This document shows positions 39,434 through 48,090 of a stretch of 64,000 nt of DNA, piece after piece. Numbering within the stretch: position 1 is the stretch's first letter; every line of letters begins with the position of its first letter. The notes below the pieces were generated by a model. It was not told the origin of the DNA. It worked only from the letters and a program-made list of their open reading frames with translations, and did no database searches. Both the position numbers and the translations under genes were made by a program. The stretch is from positions 1,922,001-1,986,000 of the forward strand of contig NZ_CP099399.1 in the NCBI RefSeq assembly GCF_024721175.1. Direction: 5' to 3'. Source of the stretch: Rhizobium sp. Pop5. Lineage in GTDB: Bacteria; Pseudomonadota; Alphaproteobacteria; Rhizobiales; Rhizobiaceae.

Positions 39434-39765
39434 CGGGTATCCTCGATCCTGTTTGAGCTTCCTGAAGGCCGATAGGCCCCGCTTCCGCCCCTAGCTATGC
39501 ATTGAGGCGAAACGGCGAAATGACTAAGTGCCAAACCGCCGATTTGTTCCGGTTCTAGGAAGTCGGGGATTAACCTCGCGTGAATGTTGCAGTCTGCCGA
39601 GGTTCATCTCGCCTGCTGTTTGCGCCGCAAATTGCGCGGGAATTTCTATTGCAATTCTATGAGAAAAAGTCTGATTATCGGCACAAGGCGGTGCCCGTCA
39701 CCGTTGAGCAGCAGCCGTCAGCCCAAGAGAAAAAAGCGCGATGGCTACCAACAGAGAGGATCCTC
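39434..39765. other. 332-bp divergent promoter region
   Basis: Gap between the OmpA-family gene (minus) and the amino-acid binding protein (plus). An open frame runs through its last part into the binding-protein gene but is not needed for its signal peptide. No hairpin with a T run was seen. Confidence 0.4.
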
Positions 39766-40539
39766 ATGCGTATTTCCACCCGTATTTTCGCGGCAGCCTC
39801 GATTGCGGCGATGTCTCTCTTTGCCGGCTCGGCCATGGCCGACGGCGAGAAATATGTGATCGGGACTGATTCGACCTACCCGCCCTTCGAATTCGTTGAC
39901 GCCAGCGGCACGATCCAGGGCTTCGATATCGATATCACCAAGGCGCTCTGTGCCCAAATGAAGGCCGAGTGCACCTTCGTCAGCACCGACTGGGACGGCA
40001 TCATCCCGGCGCTCAACGCCAAGAAATTCGACATGATCGTCTCGTCCATGTCGATCACCCCTGAGCGTCTCAAGCTCGTCGACTTCTCCAACAAGTACTA
40101 CAACACCCCTCCGGCCATCGCCGTGCCGAAGGACTCCAAGATCACCGACGTTGCCGGCCTCAAGGGCAAGGTGATCGGCGCGCAGACCTCCACGACGCAT
40201 GCCAACTACGCCGAGAAGCACCTCGCCGACACGGAACTGAAGCTCTATCCCACGGCTGACGAATACAAGCTCGACGTTTCAAGCGGTCGTGTCGATGCCG
40301 TCATCGACGACGTCGTCGTTCTCTCCGAATGGGTCAAGTCCGACGCCGGTGCCTGCTGCAAGATCCTGACGACCCTGCCGGTCGACAAGGAAATCAACGG
40401 CAACGGCGCCGGTATCGCCATCCGCAAGGGTGACGCGCTGAAGGAAAAGCTCAACACGGCGATCGCTGCGATCCGCGCCAGCGGCGAGTATAAGAAAATC
40501 CAGGACAAGTACTTCGACTTCGACGTTTACGGCGAATGA
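39766..40539 (+). CDS. polar amino-acid ABC transporter, periplasmic binding protein
   Basis: A 257-residue protein with a signal peptide ending GSAMA. The mature part has the family-3 solute-binding fold: GTDSTYPPFEFVD, GFDIDITKALC and FDMIVSSMSITPERLKLVDF are characteristic of the lysine/arginine/ornithine/histidine group. Two adjacent Cys (GACCK) may form a disulfide near the C-terminus. GAGAGGA lies before the ATG at 39766. It is followed by a strong hairpin and then two permease genes. Confidence 0.92.
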   Translation: MRISTRIFAAASIAAMSLFAGSAMADGEKYVIGTDSTYPPFEFVDASGTIQGFDIDITKALCAQMKAECTFVSTDWDGIIPALNAKKFDMIVSSMSITPERLKLVDFSNKYYNTPPAIAVPKDSKITDVAGLKGKVIGAQTSTTHANYAEKHLADTELKLYPTADEYKLDVSSGRVDAVIDDVVVLSEWVKSDAGACCKILTTLPVDKEINGNGAGIAIRKGDALKEKLNTAIAAIRASGEYKKIQDKYFDFDVYGE

Positions 40540-40566
40540 GAAATTCGGTATCTGGCCGATGAAGCT

Positions 40567-40602
40567 AATGGCGGGAGGCTTGCTCTTCCGCCATTTTTGT
40601 TT
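40567..40602 (+). terminator. terminator-like hairpin between binding-protein and permease genes
   Basis: AATGGCGG (40567-40574) pairs with CCGCCATT (40588-40595), followed by TTTTTGTTT. It lies 28 bases past the stop of the binding protein. Such partial terminators raise binding protein relative to permease. Confidence 0.8.
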
Positions 40603-40652
40603 GACAAAGGTGGCAAGATTAAAACGGCAAAAGCCGTGAGGGGAATTCTCGC

Positions 40653-41459
40653 ATGGGCGGATTATTTTCCGCGCTTGGCTCCTTCTGGAGCTCACTTGTG
40701 CACATCTTCGATCCGCTATGCGGACCTGTCGGCATCTTCACCTGGTTGGGTCAGTCGACGATTCTGGCCTGTGGCGACACCGGCTTTGGCGACGAGATCG
40801 CACTCGGCCTTCAGGTCACCGTATCGGTCGCTATCGTCACCCTGCCGATCGGCCTCGTCATCGGTTTCCTGGTGGCGCTCGGCCAGCAGTCGGAAGAGAA
40901 ATCGCTGCGGTTGGCAGCAGGCATCTACACCACGATTTTTCGCGGGCTGCCGGAGCTTCTGACGCTCTTCATCATCTATTATGGCATGCAGATGCTTATC
41001 CAGTCTCTTCTGGAACTTGCCGGCTATGTCGGGCCGCCGATCGAGATCAATGCCTTTCTCGCCGGCGTCATCGCGCTGTCGGTGGTCTTCTCCGCCTATT
41101 GCTCGGAAGTGCTGCTGTCGGCGTTCCGCGCCATTCCCAAGGGTCAATATGAAGCGGGAGATGCGCTCGGCTTCCATCGCGGCCGTACGCTGCGCCTCGT
41201 CGTCCTCCCGCAGCTCGTGCGCATCGCGCTGCCCGGCCTGACGAATCTCTGGATGGTGCTGCTGAAAGACACCTCCTACGTCTCGATCATCAGCCTCGCT
41301 GATATCCTGCGTCAGACGAGTGTGGCGGTGCGAGTCACCAAGGAACCCTTCTTCTTCTATGGCATCGCCTGCGGTCTCTATCTGGTGCTCGCCATCCTCT
41401 CCTCCTTCCTGCTCGTCTATATCGACCGCTGGGCCAAGCGTTCGGAGGTCCGCCGATGA
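40653..41459 (+). CDS. polar amino-acid ABC transporter permease (HisQ type)
   Basis: A 268-residue inner-membrane protein with about five to six hydrophobic helices. The ABC-permease loop contacting the ATPase is the region EAGDALGFHRGRTLRLVVLP. The second permease starts in its stop codon (4-base overlap), so they assemble as a heterodimer. Confidence 0.92.
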   Translation: MGGLFSALGSFWSSLVHIFDPLCGPVGIFTWLGQSTILACGDTGFGDEIALGLQVTVSVAIVTLPIGLVIGFLVALGQQSEEKSLRLAAGIYTTIFRGLPELLTLFIIYYGMQMLIQSLLELAGYVGPPIEINAFLAGVIALSVVFSAYCSEVLLSAFRAIPKGQYEAGDALGFHRGRTLRLVVLPQLVRIALPGLTNLWMVLLKDTSYVSIISLADILRQTSVAVRVTKEPFFFYGIACGLYLVLAILSSFLLVYIDRWAKRSEVRR

Positions 41460-42286
41460 GCTACGCCGAAACACTGATCCCGCCGCAGCCCGCACCACGC
41501 GAGGTGGCAAAGCCGATGACGGCGGCCCGCCTCGCCGGCTATATCTTCGTCGCATTTTGGGCATTGTTCGCCGCGCTGCTGGTCTTCACCGTCATCAATG
41601 GCTGGGATCCTGATAAGTTCACCCGTTACGGGCCGCGCTACCTGCACGGCCTGGGGATAACGCTTAGCCTCGTGGCCATTTCGGTTGTCTGCGGCGCCGT
41701 CCTGTCGCTGCCGCTTGCCACGGCGCGCCTGTCGAAAAACAAGGTGCTGAACTGGCTCGCCTATGGCTACATCTATTTCTTCCGCGGCACGCCGCTGCTA
41801 GCCCAGCTCTTCCTGGTCTATTACGGCCTCGGCGTGTTCCGACCGCAGTTGGAGGCGGTCGGCATCTGGTGGTTCTTCCGCGACGCCTGGTATTGCGGCA
41901 TCTTCGCCATGACGATCAATACCGCGGCCTATCAGGCGGAAATCCTGCGTGGCGCGATCGAAAGCGTACCGCATGGCCAGCGCGAGGCAGCCGCGGCCCT
42001 CGGCATCCACCAGGTGATCGCCTTCCGCAAGATCATCCTGCCGCAGGCTCTGATCGTCGCCCTTCGCCCCTACGGCAACGAGATCATCCTTCTGATCAAG
42101 GGCTCGGCCGTCGTCGCCATCATCACCGTGCTCGACCTGATGGGCGAGACCCGCTACGCCTTCTCCCGCACCTTCGACTACCAGACCTATCTCTGGGCGG
42201 CGATCTTCTACCTCTCGATCGTCGAGGCGCTGCGCCATCTCTGGGCCTGGATCGAGCGCCGCCTGACCCGCCATCTGAAACGCTGA
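41456..42286 (+). CDS. polar amino-acid ABC transporter permease (HisM type)
   Basis: A 276-residue inner-membrane protein, partner of the preceding permease. The ATPase-contact loop reads REAAAALGIHQVIAFRKIILP; IYFFRGTPLLAQLFLVYYG is also typical. No ATP-binding subunit follows: the next gene is usg. Either the ATPase is elsewhere, or a shared one is used. Confidence 0.92.
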   Translation: MSYAETLIPPQPAPREVAKPMTAARLAGYIFVAFWALFAALLVFTVINGWDPDKFTRYGPRYLHGLGITLSLVAISVVCGAVLSLPLATARLSKNKVLNWLAYGYIYFFRGTPLLAQLFLVYYGLGVFRPQLEAVGIWWFFRDAWYCGIFAMTINTAAYQAEILRGAIESVPHGQREAAAALGIHQVIAFRKIILPQALIVALRPYGNEIILLIKGSAVVAIITVLDLMGETRYAFSRTFDYQTYLWAAIFYLSIVEALRHLWAWIERRLTRHLKR

Positions 42287-42287
42287 C

Positions 42288-42365
42288 GCATGACGCTCCA
42301 AAGCTGTACATCTGTTTTGGATAACGGCATGCATCAAACGAAAGCCGGCTTAGCAGCACTCGCCG
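42288..42365. repeat. two-hairpin interspersed repeat (copy B)
   Basis: The first part, GCATGACG-CTCCAAAG...GTTTTGGATAACGGCATGCATC, matches copy A in layout and partly in sequence. The second hairpin pairs TTAGCAGC with GCTGCTAA. It follows the last permease stop and may end the transport operon. Confidence 0.7.
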
Positions 42366-42503
42366 TACCATGCTGCTAAGTCATTGAAAACAAAAACAAT
42401 ATCTCCTGCGTGTCGCATCTGTTAAACTTGCGTTAACCACCCATGTGTTTTCATTTCACGTAGCGCTAATAAAAGCGCGAGTGGGAACGAAAAGAAGAAC
42501 ACG

Positions 42504-42770
42504 ATGCACAAGGATATGGAAAAGCAGCTGCAGGGCTATGGCCTGACGACCGCCCAGATTCTCTACCATCTGCCGGATCACCCGGCGATCCTGCAGAGCT
42601 ACGTCTGGCAGGACTATGACTTGGCTCCAGATTTTCCCGAGATGCGCGGTTTCCTCAAGTTCTGGCAGGAAAAGCTCGACGGGCCGCTGCATTCGGTGCG
42701 CTACGTCCACCGCAAGCTGATCTCGGCAACCGAATGGCGGGCGCTGAAGGGCGAATTCATCCTGCATTAG
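42504..42770 (+). CDS. usg: Usg family protein
   Basis: An 88-residue basic soluble protein. The sequence matches what I recall of alphaproteobacterial Usg: GYGLTTAQILYHLPDHP, YVWQDYDLAPDFPEM and PLHSVRYVHRKLI. The role is unknown (Usg was named from its position near the trp genes in other bacteria, and no trp gene is here). It lies 217 bases downstream of the permease and ends within a hairpin repeat. Confidence 0.9.
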   Translation: MHKDMEKQLQGYGLTTAQILYHLPDHPAILQSYVWQDYDLAPDFPEMRGFLKFWQEKLDGPLHSVRYVHRKLISATEWRALKGEFILH

Positions 42771-42826
42771 AGCAGGATGATTGATATCGTCCGAAAAACC
42801 GTGAGAGTTTTCGCCATCATGCTCTG
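42769..42826. repeat. hairpin interspersed repeat (copy C)
   Basis: AGAGCAGGATGAT is mirrored by ATCATGCTCT, with an inner CCGAAAA...GTTTTCG stem. It sits exactly between the convergent usg and DUF2270 genes, starting in the usg stop codon. Probably a two-way terminator. Confidence 0.75.
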
Positions 42827-42827
42827 A

Positions 42828-43550
42828 TCACACATGCGCCTCGCCATGGCCGAATTCGCCTTCGTCGCGATCGGGACGCAGGGCGAAACAAACGATGCCG
42901 AGGTAGAAGGTGACGACGATTGCGATGACCGCAAGCCCGGGAAGCGGCCCGAGCACGGCGTTGTCGATGACATAGCTCCATGAGTGCGCCTGCAGCGCCG
43001 CCACGCCCTCCGTCTGCAGTTTCGGCGTCGAGATCTTCAGGCACCAGGCAAGAAACAGGATGAAATACATCCAGCCGTAATTGCGTTTGAGCCGTCGGTG
43101 CATCGCTTCCGAATAGCTGAGCAGGAAGCGCGGGTGTCGCAGACTGTTGGCGATCACCGCGGCCCATTCGCTGCCGGCCTTGGCGTCGGGCGCCAGGATC
43201 TGTGCGAAATAGCACCGCTCGATCTGGCGGATCCGGGCGCGGTAGATATCGAAGAAGCGATAGCGCCGCGCCTCGATCATCAGAAGCAGCGTCACCAGCA
43301 TCATCCCGAACAACAGCACGCCGTGATGCGAGGTCGGCGTCGACAGCGACACCGACAGCAGTGCTGCGACCACGGTGATCGCCCAGTTCGACGTTCGGTC
43401 GATGCGATCGCGCCAGCTGGTCATTCGGCCAAGTTCACCCCGGTAGTAATGAATGAGCGTGTTGGTGACCTCGGCCGGTGTGCCGGGCAGCAGCTCCTGC
43501 GCGCCGTGGCTTTCCCGGGCCGATGACACCTTGTCTTGTTCCATGTCCAT
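42828..43550 (-). CDS. DUF2270 integral membrane protein
   Basis: A 240-residue inner-membrane protein with paired hydrophobic helices at about residues 55-95 and 165-220. The segments HYYRGELGRMTSWRDRIDRT and EARRYRFFDIYRARIRQIE match DUF2270. Function unknown. The start at 43550 is supported by AGGA 6 bases upstream; the open frame extends further without similarity. Confidence 0.85.
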   Translation of the reverse strand: MDMEQDKVSSARESHGAQELLPGTPAEVTNTLIHYYRGELGRMTSWRDRIDRTSNWAITVVAALLSVSLSTPTSHHGVLLFGMMLVTLLLMIEARRYRFFDIYRARIRQIERCYFAQILAPDAKAGSEWAAVIANSLRHPRFLLSYSEAMHRRLKRNYGWMYFILFLAWCLKISTPKLQTEGVAALQAHSWSYVIDNAVLGPLPGLAVIAIVVTFYLGIVCFALRPDRDEGEFGHGEAHV

Positions 43551-43664
43551 AGCTGTTCCTCGCTTCGTCTTCTTTTCGGCCATTCTGCGCCAGTCGCCAC
43601 GCCATTGCAAAATATCGAAAGCCGCCGTAGAGCCATGCCTCAAACAGAAGGACGATAGACGGCA

Positions 43665-44483
43665 ATGGCAAAGAAGATCGACGAAGAAGCCCTTGGCGAA
43701 GCCTATAACCGCGCGCTGGCGCTGGAGAAATCAGGCGATATCGACGCGGCGGTGGCAGCCTATGAGGAGGTCCTCGCGCTCGATCCCGACGATCACGGTG
43801 GCGCTGCCGTGCGCATCGCCGCGATGGGGCGGGGCGAAACGCCGGCCAAGGCGCCCGACGCCTATGTCGAGACTTTGTTCGACCAGCACGCCGAGGTCTT
43901 CGAGGACGTCCTCGTCGAGCAACTCGGCTATCATGTGCCGATGCTGGTGCGCCAGCGCCTGCAGGCGTTGAAGCTCGGGCCGTTCAAGCGTCTGCTCGAC
44001 CTCGGCTGCGGCACCGGTCTGACCGGCGGCGCACTGCGTGATCTCTGCGCTGATATGACCGGCATCGACATCTCCGAGAAGATGGTCGAGATCGCCCATG
44101 AAAAAGACCTCTACGAGACGCTCTTCGTCGCCGAAGTCGAGGATTTCCTTGAGGACAACGATGAGGAAGCCTTCGATCTCATCACCGCCACCGACGTGCT
44201 GCCCTATCTCGGCGCGCTCGAACCGCTGTTCTTTGGCGCCGCCGAGAACCTGACGACGGGTGGCTTGTTCGTCTTTTCCTCCGAAACGCTGCCCGAGGAT
44301 AGTTTCGCCGGCCGCGCCTATATGGTCGGTCCGCACCAGCGTTTCGCCCATGCCGACGCCTATGTGAGGGAGCGCCTGACAGCCACCGGTTTCGAACTCG
44401 TTGAGATGTCGGATATCAACGTGCGCATGGAAGAGGGCCAGCCGACCCCTGGCCAACTGGTGATCGCCCGCCATATCGGCTGA
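43665..44483 (+). CDS. SAM-dependent methyltransferase with N-terminal TPR-like region
   Basis: A 272-residue protein. Residues about 10-55 resemble a TPR (ALEKSGDIDAAVAAYEEVLA with LDPDDHGG after it). A class I methyltransferase domain follows, with SAM motif LLDLGCGTGLTGG and DMTGIDISEKMVEIA. The substrate is unknown; the layout resembles proteins called contractile or biotin-synthesis-like methyltransferases in databases. Single gene, divergent from DUF2270. Confidence 0.87.
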   Translation: MAKKIDEEALGEAYNRALALEKSGDIDAAVAAYEEVLALDPDDHGGAAVRIAAMGRGETPAKAPDAYVETLFDQHAEVFEDVLVEQLGYHVPMLVRQRLQALKLGPFKRLLDLGCGTGLTGGALRDLCADMTGIDISEKMVEIAHEKDLYETLFVAEVEDFLEDNDEEAFDLITATDVLPYLGALEPLFFGAAENLTTGGLFVFSSETLPEDSFAGRAYMVGPHQRFAHADAYVRERLTATGFELVEMSDINVRMEEGQPTPGQLVIARHIG

Positions 44484-44560
44484 TGGCGATACTTGCCCAT
44501 TCGGTGAAGTATTTGTTGCGCGATCTCACCCGACCTGATACTTAGTCGATCGGTAAAGTT

Positions 44561-44573
44561 TATCGTAACGATA
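44561..44573. promoter_or_regulatory. candidate operator upstream of the GST-ArsR-SRPBCC operon
   Basis: TATCG-TAA-CGATA, a perfect inverted repeat, lies 13 bases before the GST start codon. The operon encodes an ArsR-type repressor, so it may be the autoregulatory site. Confidence 0.45.
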
Positions 44574-44586
44574 GAAAGGTCGCCGC

Positions 44587-45273
44587 ATGTCACTCGTGCT
44601 CTATGGACATCCGCTCGCCTCCTTCTGCCACAAGGTGCTGATCGCGTTTTACGAGAACGGCACCCCCTTCGAAAACCGTCTCGTCGACCTTTCCGACGAG
44701 ACATCGCGCGCCGATCTCTTCCGCTTCTGGCCAGTCGGCAAGATACCGCTGCTCAGGGACGAGGCGCGCGACAGTACCATTCCCGAGACGTCGATCATTA
44801 TCGAATATCTCGATCACTATTATCCCGGTCCCGCGCGCCTGCTGCCGCTGGAAATCGACCGGGCGCTGCAGGTCCGCCTCTGGGACCGATTCTTCGACCA
44901 TTATGTCCAGGTGCCGGTGCAGAGGCTCGTCATCAATCGTCTGCGCCCCGAGGGCAAGGCGGACGAAATCGAGACGGCAGCCTCCAGAACGACGCTCGCA
45001 ACCGCCTATGCCATGATCGAAAAGCAGCTGGGCGAAAGCCCTTACATAACGGGCGACGCCTTCACCATGGCTGATTGCGCCGCCGCCCCGGCCCTCTTCT
45101 ATGCCGAGACGCTGGTTCCGTTTTCACCGGATCAGCCGAAGCTTCGCGCCTATTACGACAGGCTGGTGGCGCGTCCCTCCTTCGCAAGGGCTCTGGAAGA
45201 GGCCCGCCCCTATTTCAAGTTCTATCCCTATCATGAGAAGCTGCCGGCCCGCTTCCGGGATGCAGCCGAATGA
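44587..45273 (+). CDS. glutathione S-transferase family protein
   Basis: A 228-residue GST-fold protein: N-terminal thioredoxin-like part with LYGHPLASFCHKVLIA and a PLLRDE-type cis-Pro segment, then ETSIIIEYLDHYYPG, the glutathione gamma-glutamyl-binding motif. The C-terminal helical domain includes ITGDAFTMADCAAAPALFYAE. It is first of a three-gene operon: its stop overlaps the ArsR start by 4 bases. The substrate is unknown. Confidence 0.9.
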   Translation: MSLVLYGHPLASFCHKVLIAFYENGTPFENRLVDLSDETSRADLFRFWPVGKIPLLRDEARDSTIPETSIIIEYLDHYYPGPARLLPLEIDRALQVRLWDRFFDHYVQVPVQRLVINRLRPEGKADEIETAASRTTLATAYAMIEKQLGESPYITGDAFTMADCAAAPALFYAETLVPFSPDQPKLRAYYDRLVARPSFARALEEARPYFKFYPYHEKLPARFRDAAE

Positions 45274-45611
45274 TCGAAAGCCAGGCGGATCTCGACCGGA
45301 TGTTCCACGCGCTATCCGACCGCAGCCGTCGCGGCATGATCGACCGGCTCGGCCGCGGCCCGGCCACAGTGACCGAACTGGCCGCGCCGCTCGCCGTCGC
45401 CCTGCCGACGGTGATGAAACATCTGCAGGTGCTGGAGGAAAGCGGCCTCGTGCTTTCGGAAAAGTCCGGCCGGGTGCGGACCTATCGCCTGCAGCAGGAT
45501 GCTCTTGCCGCCGTCGAGCGCTGGGTGGAGCAGCGAAAGGCCCGCTGGACCGCCGCCTTCGACAGGTTGGACCAACTTCTCGCCGATGAAACGGAGACAC
45601 TTCCCGAATGA
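45270..45611 (+). CDS. ArsR-family transcriptional regulator
   Basis: A 113-residue winged-helix protein. Recognition region VTELAAPLAVALPTVMKHLQ and wing SGRVRTYRLQ. There is no metal-binding ELCVCDL motif, so it is not an arsenic sensor of the classic kind. Overlaps GST and SRPBCC genes by 4 bases each, which points to tight co-expression; such ArsR genes usually repress their own operon. Confidence 0.9.
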   Translation: MIESQADLDRMFHALSDRSRRGMIDRLGRGPATVTELAAPLAVALPTVMKHLQVLEESGLVLSEKSGRVRTYRLQQDALAAVERWVEQRKARWTAAFDRLDQLLADETETLPE

Positions 45612-46084
45612 CGACCCGAACCGCCGAACATACCACCTTCGTCATCGAGCGCCGCCTGAAGGCGCCGGTCGCCCGGGTCTTCCGCGCCTGGTCGATGCCG
45701 GAGTCCAAGCGCCAATGGTTCGCCTGCCATGGCGATTGGGCGCCGCTGGAATATGCGCTCGATTTCCGCCCCGGAGGCACGGAGAGAAACTATGTCGCCG
45801 ACACCGATGGGCTGCTGCACGCCTATGACGCCCATTACATCGATATCGTGCCCGATACCCGTATCGTCTATGCCTACGAGATGAAACTCGGACAAACCCG
45901 TATCTCCGCCTCGCTCGCCACCGTCACCTTCAAGGCCGCCCCCGGCGGCACCAAGATGATCTTCACCGAGCAGGTGGTCTTCCTCGACGGTTACCCCGAC
46001 AACGGCGCCCGCCTTCAAGGCACCAAGATCGGCCTCGACAATCTCGAACTGTTTCTCGAGCGCGAGATGAGTCCGCTCCATTAG
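45608..46084 (+). CDS. SRPBCC (AHSA1-type) domain protein
   Basis: A 158-residue START-like domain protein. The N-terminal IERRLKAPVARVFRAWSMPE and the C-terminal LFLERE segment are typical of the AHSA1 branch. These bind small hydrophobic ligands; ArsR-SRPBCC pairs are common and usually poorly characterised. Coupled to ArsR by a 4-base overlap. Confidence 0.88.
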   Translation: MTTRTAEHTTFVIERRLKAPVARVFRAWSMPESKRQWFACHGDWAPLEYALDFRPGGTERNYVADTDGLLHAYDAHYIDIVPDTRIVYAYEMKLGQTRISASLATVTFKAAPGGTKMIFTEQVVFLDGYPDNGARLQGTKIGLDNLELFLEREMSPLH

Positions 46085-46101
46085 GCGAGCCGAGGCAAGT
46101 C

Positions 46102-46545
46102 TCAGGCGCCGCTTGATTTCTTCCCCCGCGCCGACGTGTTCAGCGCCGAAGCGGCGCGAACGAGCGCCTTCAACGCCTCTTCGTCGATCTTGTCGCCCTC
46201 GTGGAAGTCGATGGCACGCCGGGTATTGCCTTCAAGGCTGGAATTGAACAGTCCCGAAGGATCCTCCAGCGATGCTCCCTTGGCAAAGGTCAGCTTCACC
46301 ACGCTCTTATAGGTCTCGCCGGTGCAGATGATGCCGGCGCGCTCCCACACCGGAACCCCCCGCCATTTCCACTCCTCGACAACATCGGGTTCGGCCTGCT
46401 TGATGAGCGCTCGAACCCGCGCAAGCATTTCGCCGCGCCAATCACCGAGTTCCCCGATCCGCGCATCGATCAACTGAGAAGGTGAGGCTCCCTCTTTTTC
46501 CTCGCCGGAATCGATCTTCTTCATGCTCGCCGTCGCTTTCTTCAT
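46102..46545 (-). CDS. DUF1801 domain protein
   Basis: A 147-residue protein. The DUF1801 fold is recognised from VEEWKWRGVPVWERAGIICTG and YKSVVKLTFAKGASLEDP, similar to the next gene at 46580. The Lys-rich N-terminus resembles nucleoid-type tails. Function unknown. Either of two close ATGs (46551 or 46545) could start it after a GGGAGAG site. Confidence 0.85.
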   Translation of the reverse strand: MKKATASMKKIDSGEEKEGASPSQLIDARIGELGDWRGEMLARVRALIKQAEPDVVEEWKWRGVPVWERAGIICTGETYKSVVKLTFAKGASLEDPSGLFNSSLEGNTRRAIDFHEGDKIDEEALKALVRAASALNTSARGKKSSGA

Positions 46546-46579
46546 GATCATCTCTCTCCCGTCACTCGGCCCGACTCTC

Positions 46580-47050
46580 TCACATCCGTTCACCAGGCAG
46601 CCGGCTCGCCTGCTCCACCCAGGAGGCGATCTGCGCCTCGTCGATCGGGTCGCCCTCGCGGATATCGAGATAGCGCACCTCTTTCTGCTTGGACGCGCCC
46701 GGCGGAAGAGGATTAAGCGAGGCTCCCTTGAAGAAAGCCACCTTGACGTAATGCGTGAAGCAATGGATGCCGAGGAACCAGCCCTGCCCTTCCATGCCAT
46801 AGAAGGGCGAGTTCCATTTGACCGCCTTGGAGACGCCGGGCACGGTGCCGGTGATCAGCGCATCGAGGCGGCGTCCGATATCGCTCTTCCAGCCCGGCAT
46901 GGCGGCAATATAGGCCTGGACGGAAGCGTCGCCGTAGCCTTTGGCTATCTGCGGGTTGCCTCCCGAAAGAAGGGTTGGCCCCGCGGCCATCGGCCTGGAG
47001 GCAGTCTTCTTCGTCACCTTCTCCGCGGCTTTCGACGTTCTGCCCGCCAT
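46580..47050 (-). CDS. DUF1801 domain protein
   Basis: A 156-residue protein with a basic N-terminus (KAAEKVTKKTASRP) and a DUF1801 domain: KAVKWNSPFYGMEGQGWFLG and YVKVAFFKGASL are conserved. It is a paralogue of the preceding DUF1801 protein and separated from it by 34 bases. The small membrane protein gene lies 11 bases upstream. Function unknown. Confidence 0.87.
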   Translation of the reverse strand: MAGRTSKAAEKVTKKTASRPMAAGPTLLSGGNPQIAKGYGDASVQAYIAAMPGWKSDIGRRLDALITGTVPGVSKAVKWNSPFYGMEGQGWFLGIHCFTHYVKVAFFKGASLNPLPPGASKQKEVRYLDIREGDPIDEAQIASWVEQASRLPGERM

Positions 47051-47061
47051 AGCGTTTACTC

Positions 47062-47283
47062 CTATCCGCCGGCGCGTTCCACGTCGCGCCGCTTCTCTAC
47101 ATAGGGCAGCACGAACATATAGAGACCTGTCACGAGAAGCAGGCAGAGCGGCAGCAGCGCCAAGAGCCCCACCCATACGGTCGATTTCTCCTGCACCATG
47201 GCGATGATATTGACTATGACGGCCACGGTAAAGGCGATGGACACCCAACGGTGGATCTGCCGAAACCAGTTGTTCCAGTTCAA
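47062..47283 (-). CDS. small two-helix membrane protein, 73 aa
   Basis: Two hydrophobic segments (about residues 15-34 and 42-64) with charged ends, MNWNNWFRQIHRW at the start. GAGGAGG lies 8 bases upstream of a TTG at 47283, making TTG the best start; a GTG at 47307 is the in-frame alternative. Family not recognised. Its position within the operon links it to the DUF1801 and ArsR-SRPBCC genes. Confidence 0.75.
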   Translation of the reverse strand: MNWNNWFRQIHRWVSIAFTVAVIVNIIAMVQEKSTVWVGLLALLPLCLLLVTGLYMFVLPYVEKRRDVERAGG

Positions 47284-47340
47284 TGGGAATTCCTCCTCAA
47301 AACGCACCCGGGCGGTGGGCTGTCAGCTCGACCGAGCCCC

Positions 47341-47751
47341 TCACTCCGTCCGCGCCAGCACCTGTTCCAGCTTGTCGAAGAACTGCGGCCACCCGCTCCT
47401 GGCTCCGCCATAAGCCTGCCGCTGGTCCGCCCGGAAACCCGCCTGCTCCATGCGCAGATGCGTGCCCGCGCCTGTCGGCGTAAGCGTCCAGGTGACGACG
47501 GTTTCGAGGCCATAGGCGCCCCAGCTGTAAGCAAGCGTCTTGTTTGGCTCCACTTCGAGAACCCGGCAATCGACCGAGCCCCAATCTGCATTGAAGTTGA
47601 AGCGATGGTCGACAACAGGTTTGAAATCGCTCTTCATCAGCCACTCCTGGATCAGGTGCGGCTGGGTCAGCGCCCGCCAGATCTTCTCCGCGGGAAAGGG
47701 CATCTCCCTTTCGATGACAACGGAACGTATTTCAGTCGAGGTATCGTTCAT
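47341..47751 (-). CDS. SRPBCC (AHSA1-type) domain protein
   Basis: A 136-residue START-like domain protein: IEREMPFPAEKIWRALTQP at the N-terminus and WTLTPTGAGTHLRMEQAGF centrally. Its start overlaps the ArsR stop by 4 bases. It forms a second ArsR-SRPBCC pair opposite the one at 45270-46084. Confidence 0.9.
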   Translation of the reverse strand: MNDTSTEIRSVVIEREMPFPAEKIWRALTQPHLIQEWLMKSDFKPVVDHRFNFNADWGSVDCRVLEVEPNKTLAYSWGAYGLETVVTWTLTPTGAGTHLRMEQAGFRADQRQAYGGARSGWPQFFDKLEQVLARTE

Positions 47752-48071
47752 TGATCCATCCTCTTCAGCAAATCTTCGAGAGCGTCGAAACGGCGTTGCC
47801 AGAATCCGGCCATCTCACTTGTCCAGTCGACGAGCGGCGCAAGCGCGCCGAGCTGAGCGCTGTAATGGGTCTGGCGCCCTTCATGACGATCACGCACCAG
47901 CCCAGCCTGCTTCAGAAGCCCAAGATGCTTCGAAACAACAGGCTGCGAAACCCCGGCGCGCTCCGTCAACGCCCCGACCGTCTTCTCCCCTTCGCGGCAC
48001 AGCCGCTCGAAAAGAGCCCGCCGAGTCGGATCGGCAAGCGTCCTGAAGAGCATGTCTTGAGCGTTTGACAT
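47748..48071 (-). CDS. ArsR-family transcriptional regulator
   Basis: A 107-residue winged-helix protein: LADPTRRALFERLCREGEKT, recognition helix AGVSQPVVSKHLGLLKQAGL, wing RHEGRQTHYSAQ. No metal-binding Cys cluster. First gene of a minus-strand operon running to 46102 (ArsR, SRPBCC, small membrane protein, two DUF1801 proteins). Confidence 0.92.
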   Translation of the reverse strand: MSNAQDMLFRTLADPTRRALFERLCREGEKTVGALTERAGVSQPVVSKHLGLLKQAGLVRDRHEGRQTHYSAQLGALAPLVDWTSEMAGFWQRRFDALEDLLKRMDQ

Positions 48072-48090
48072 TTGATATCCATACCTATGC

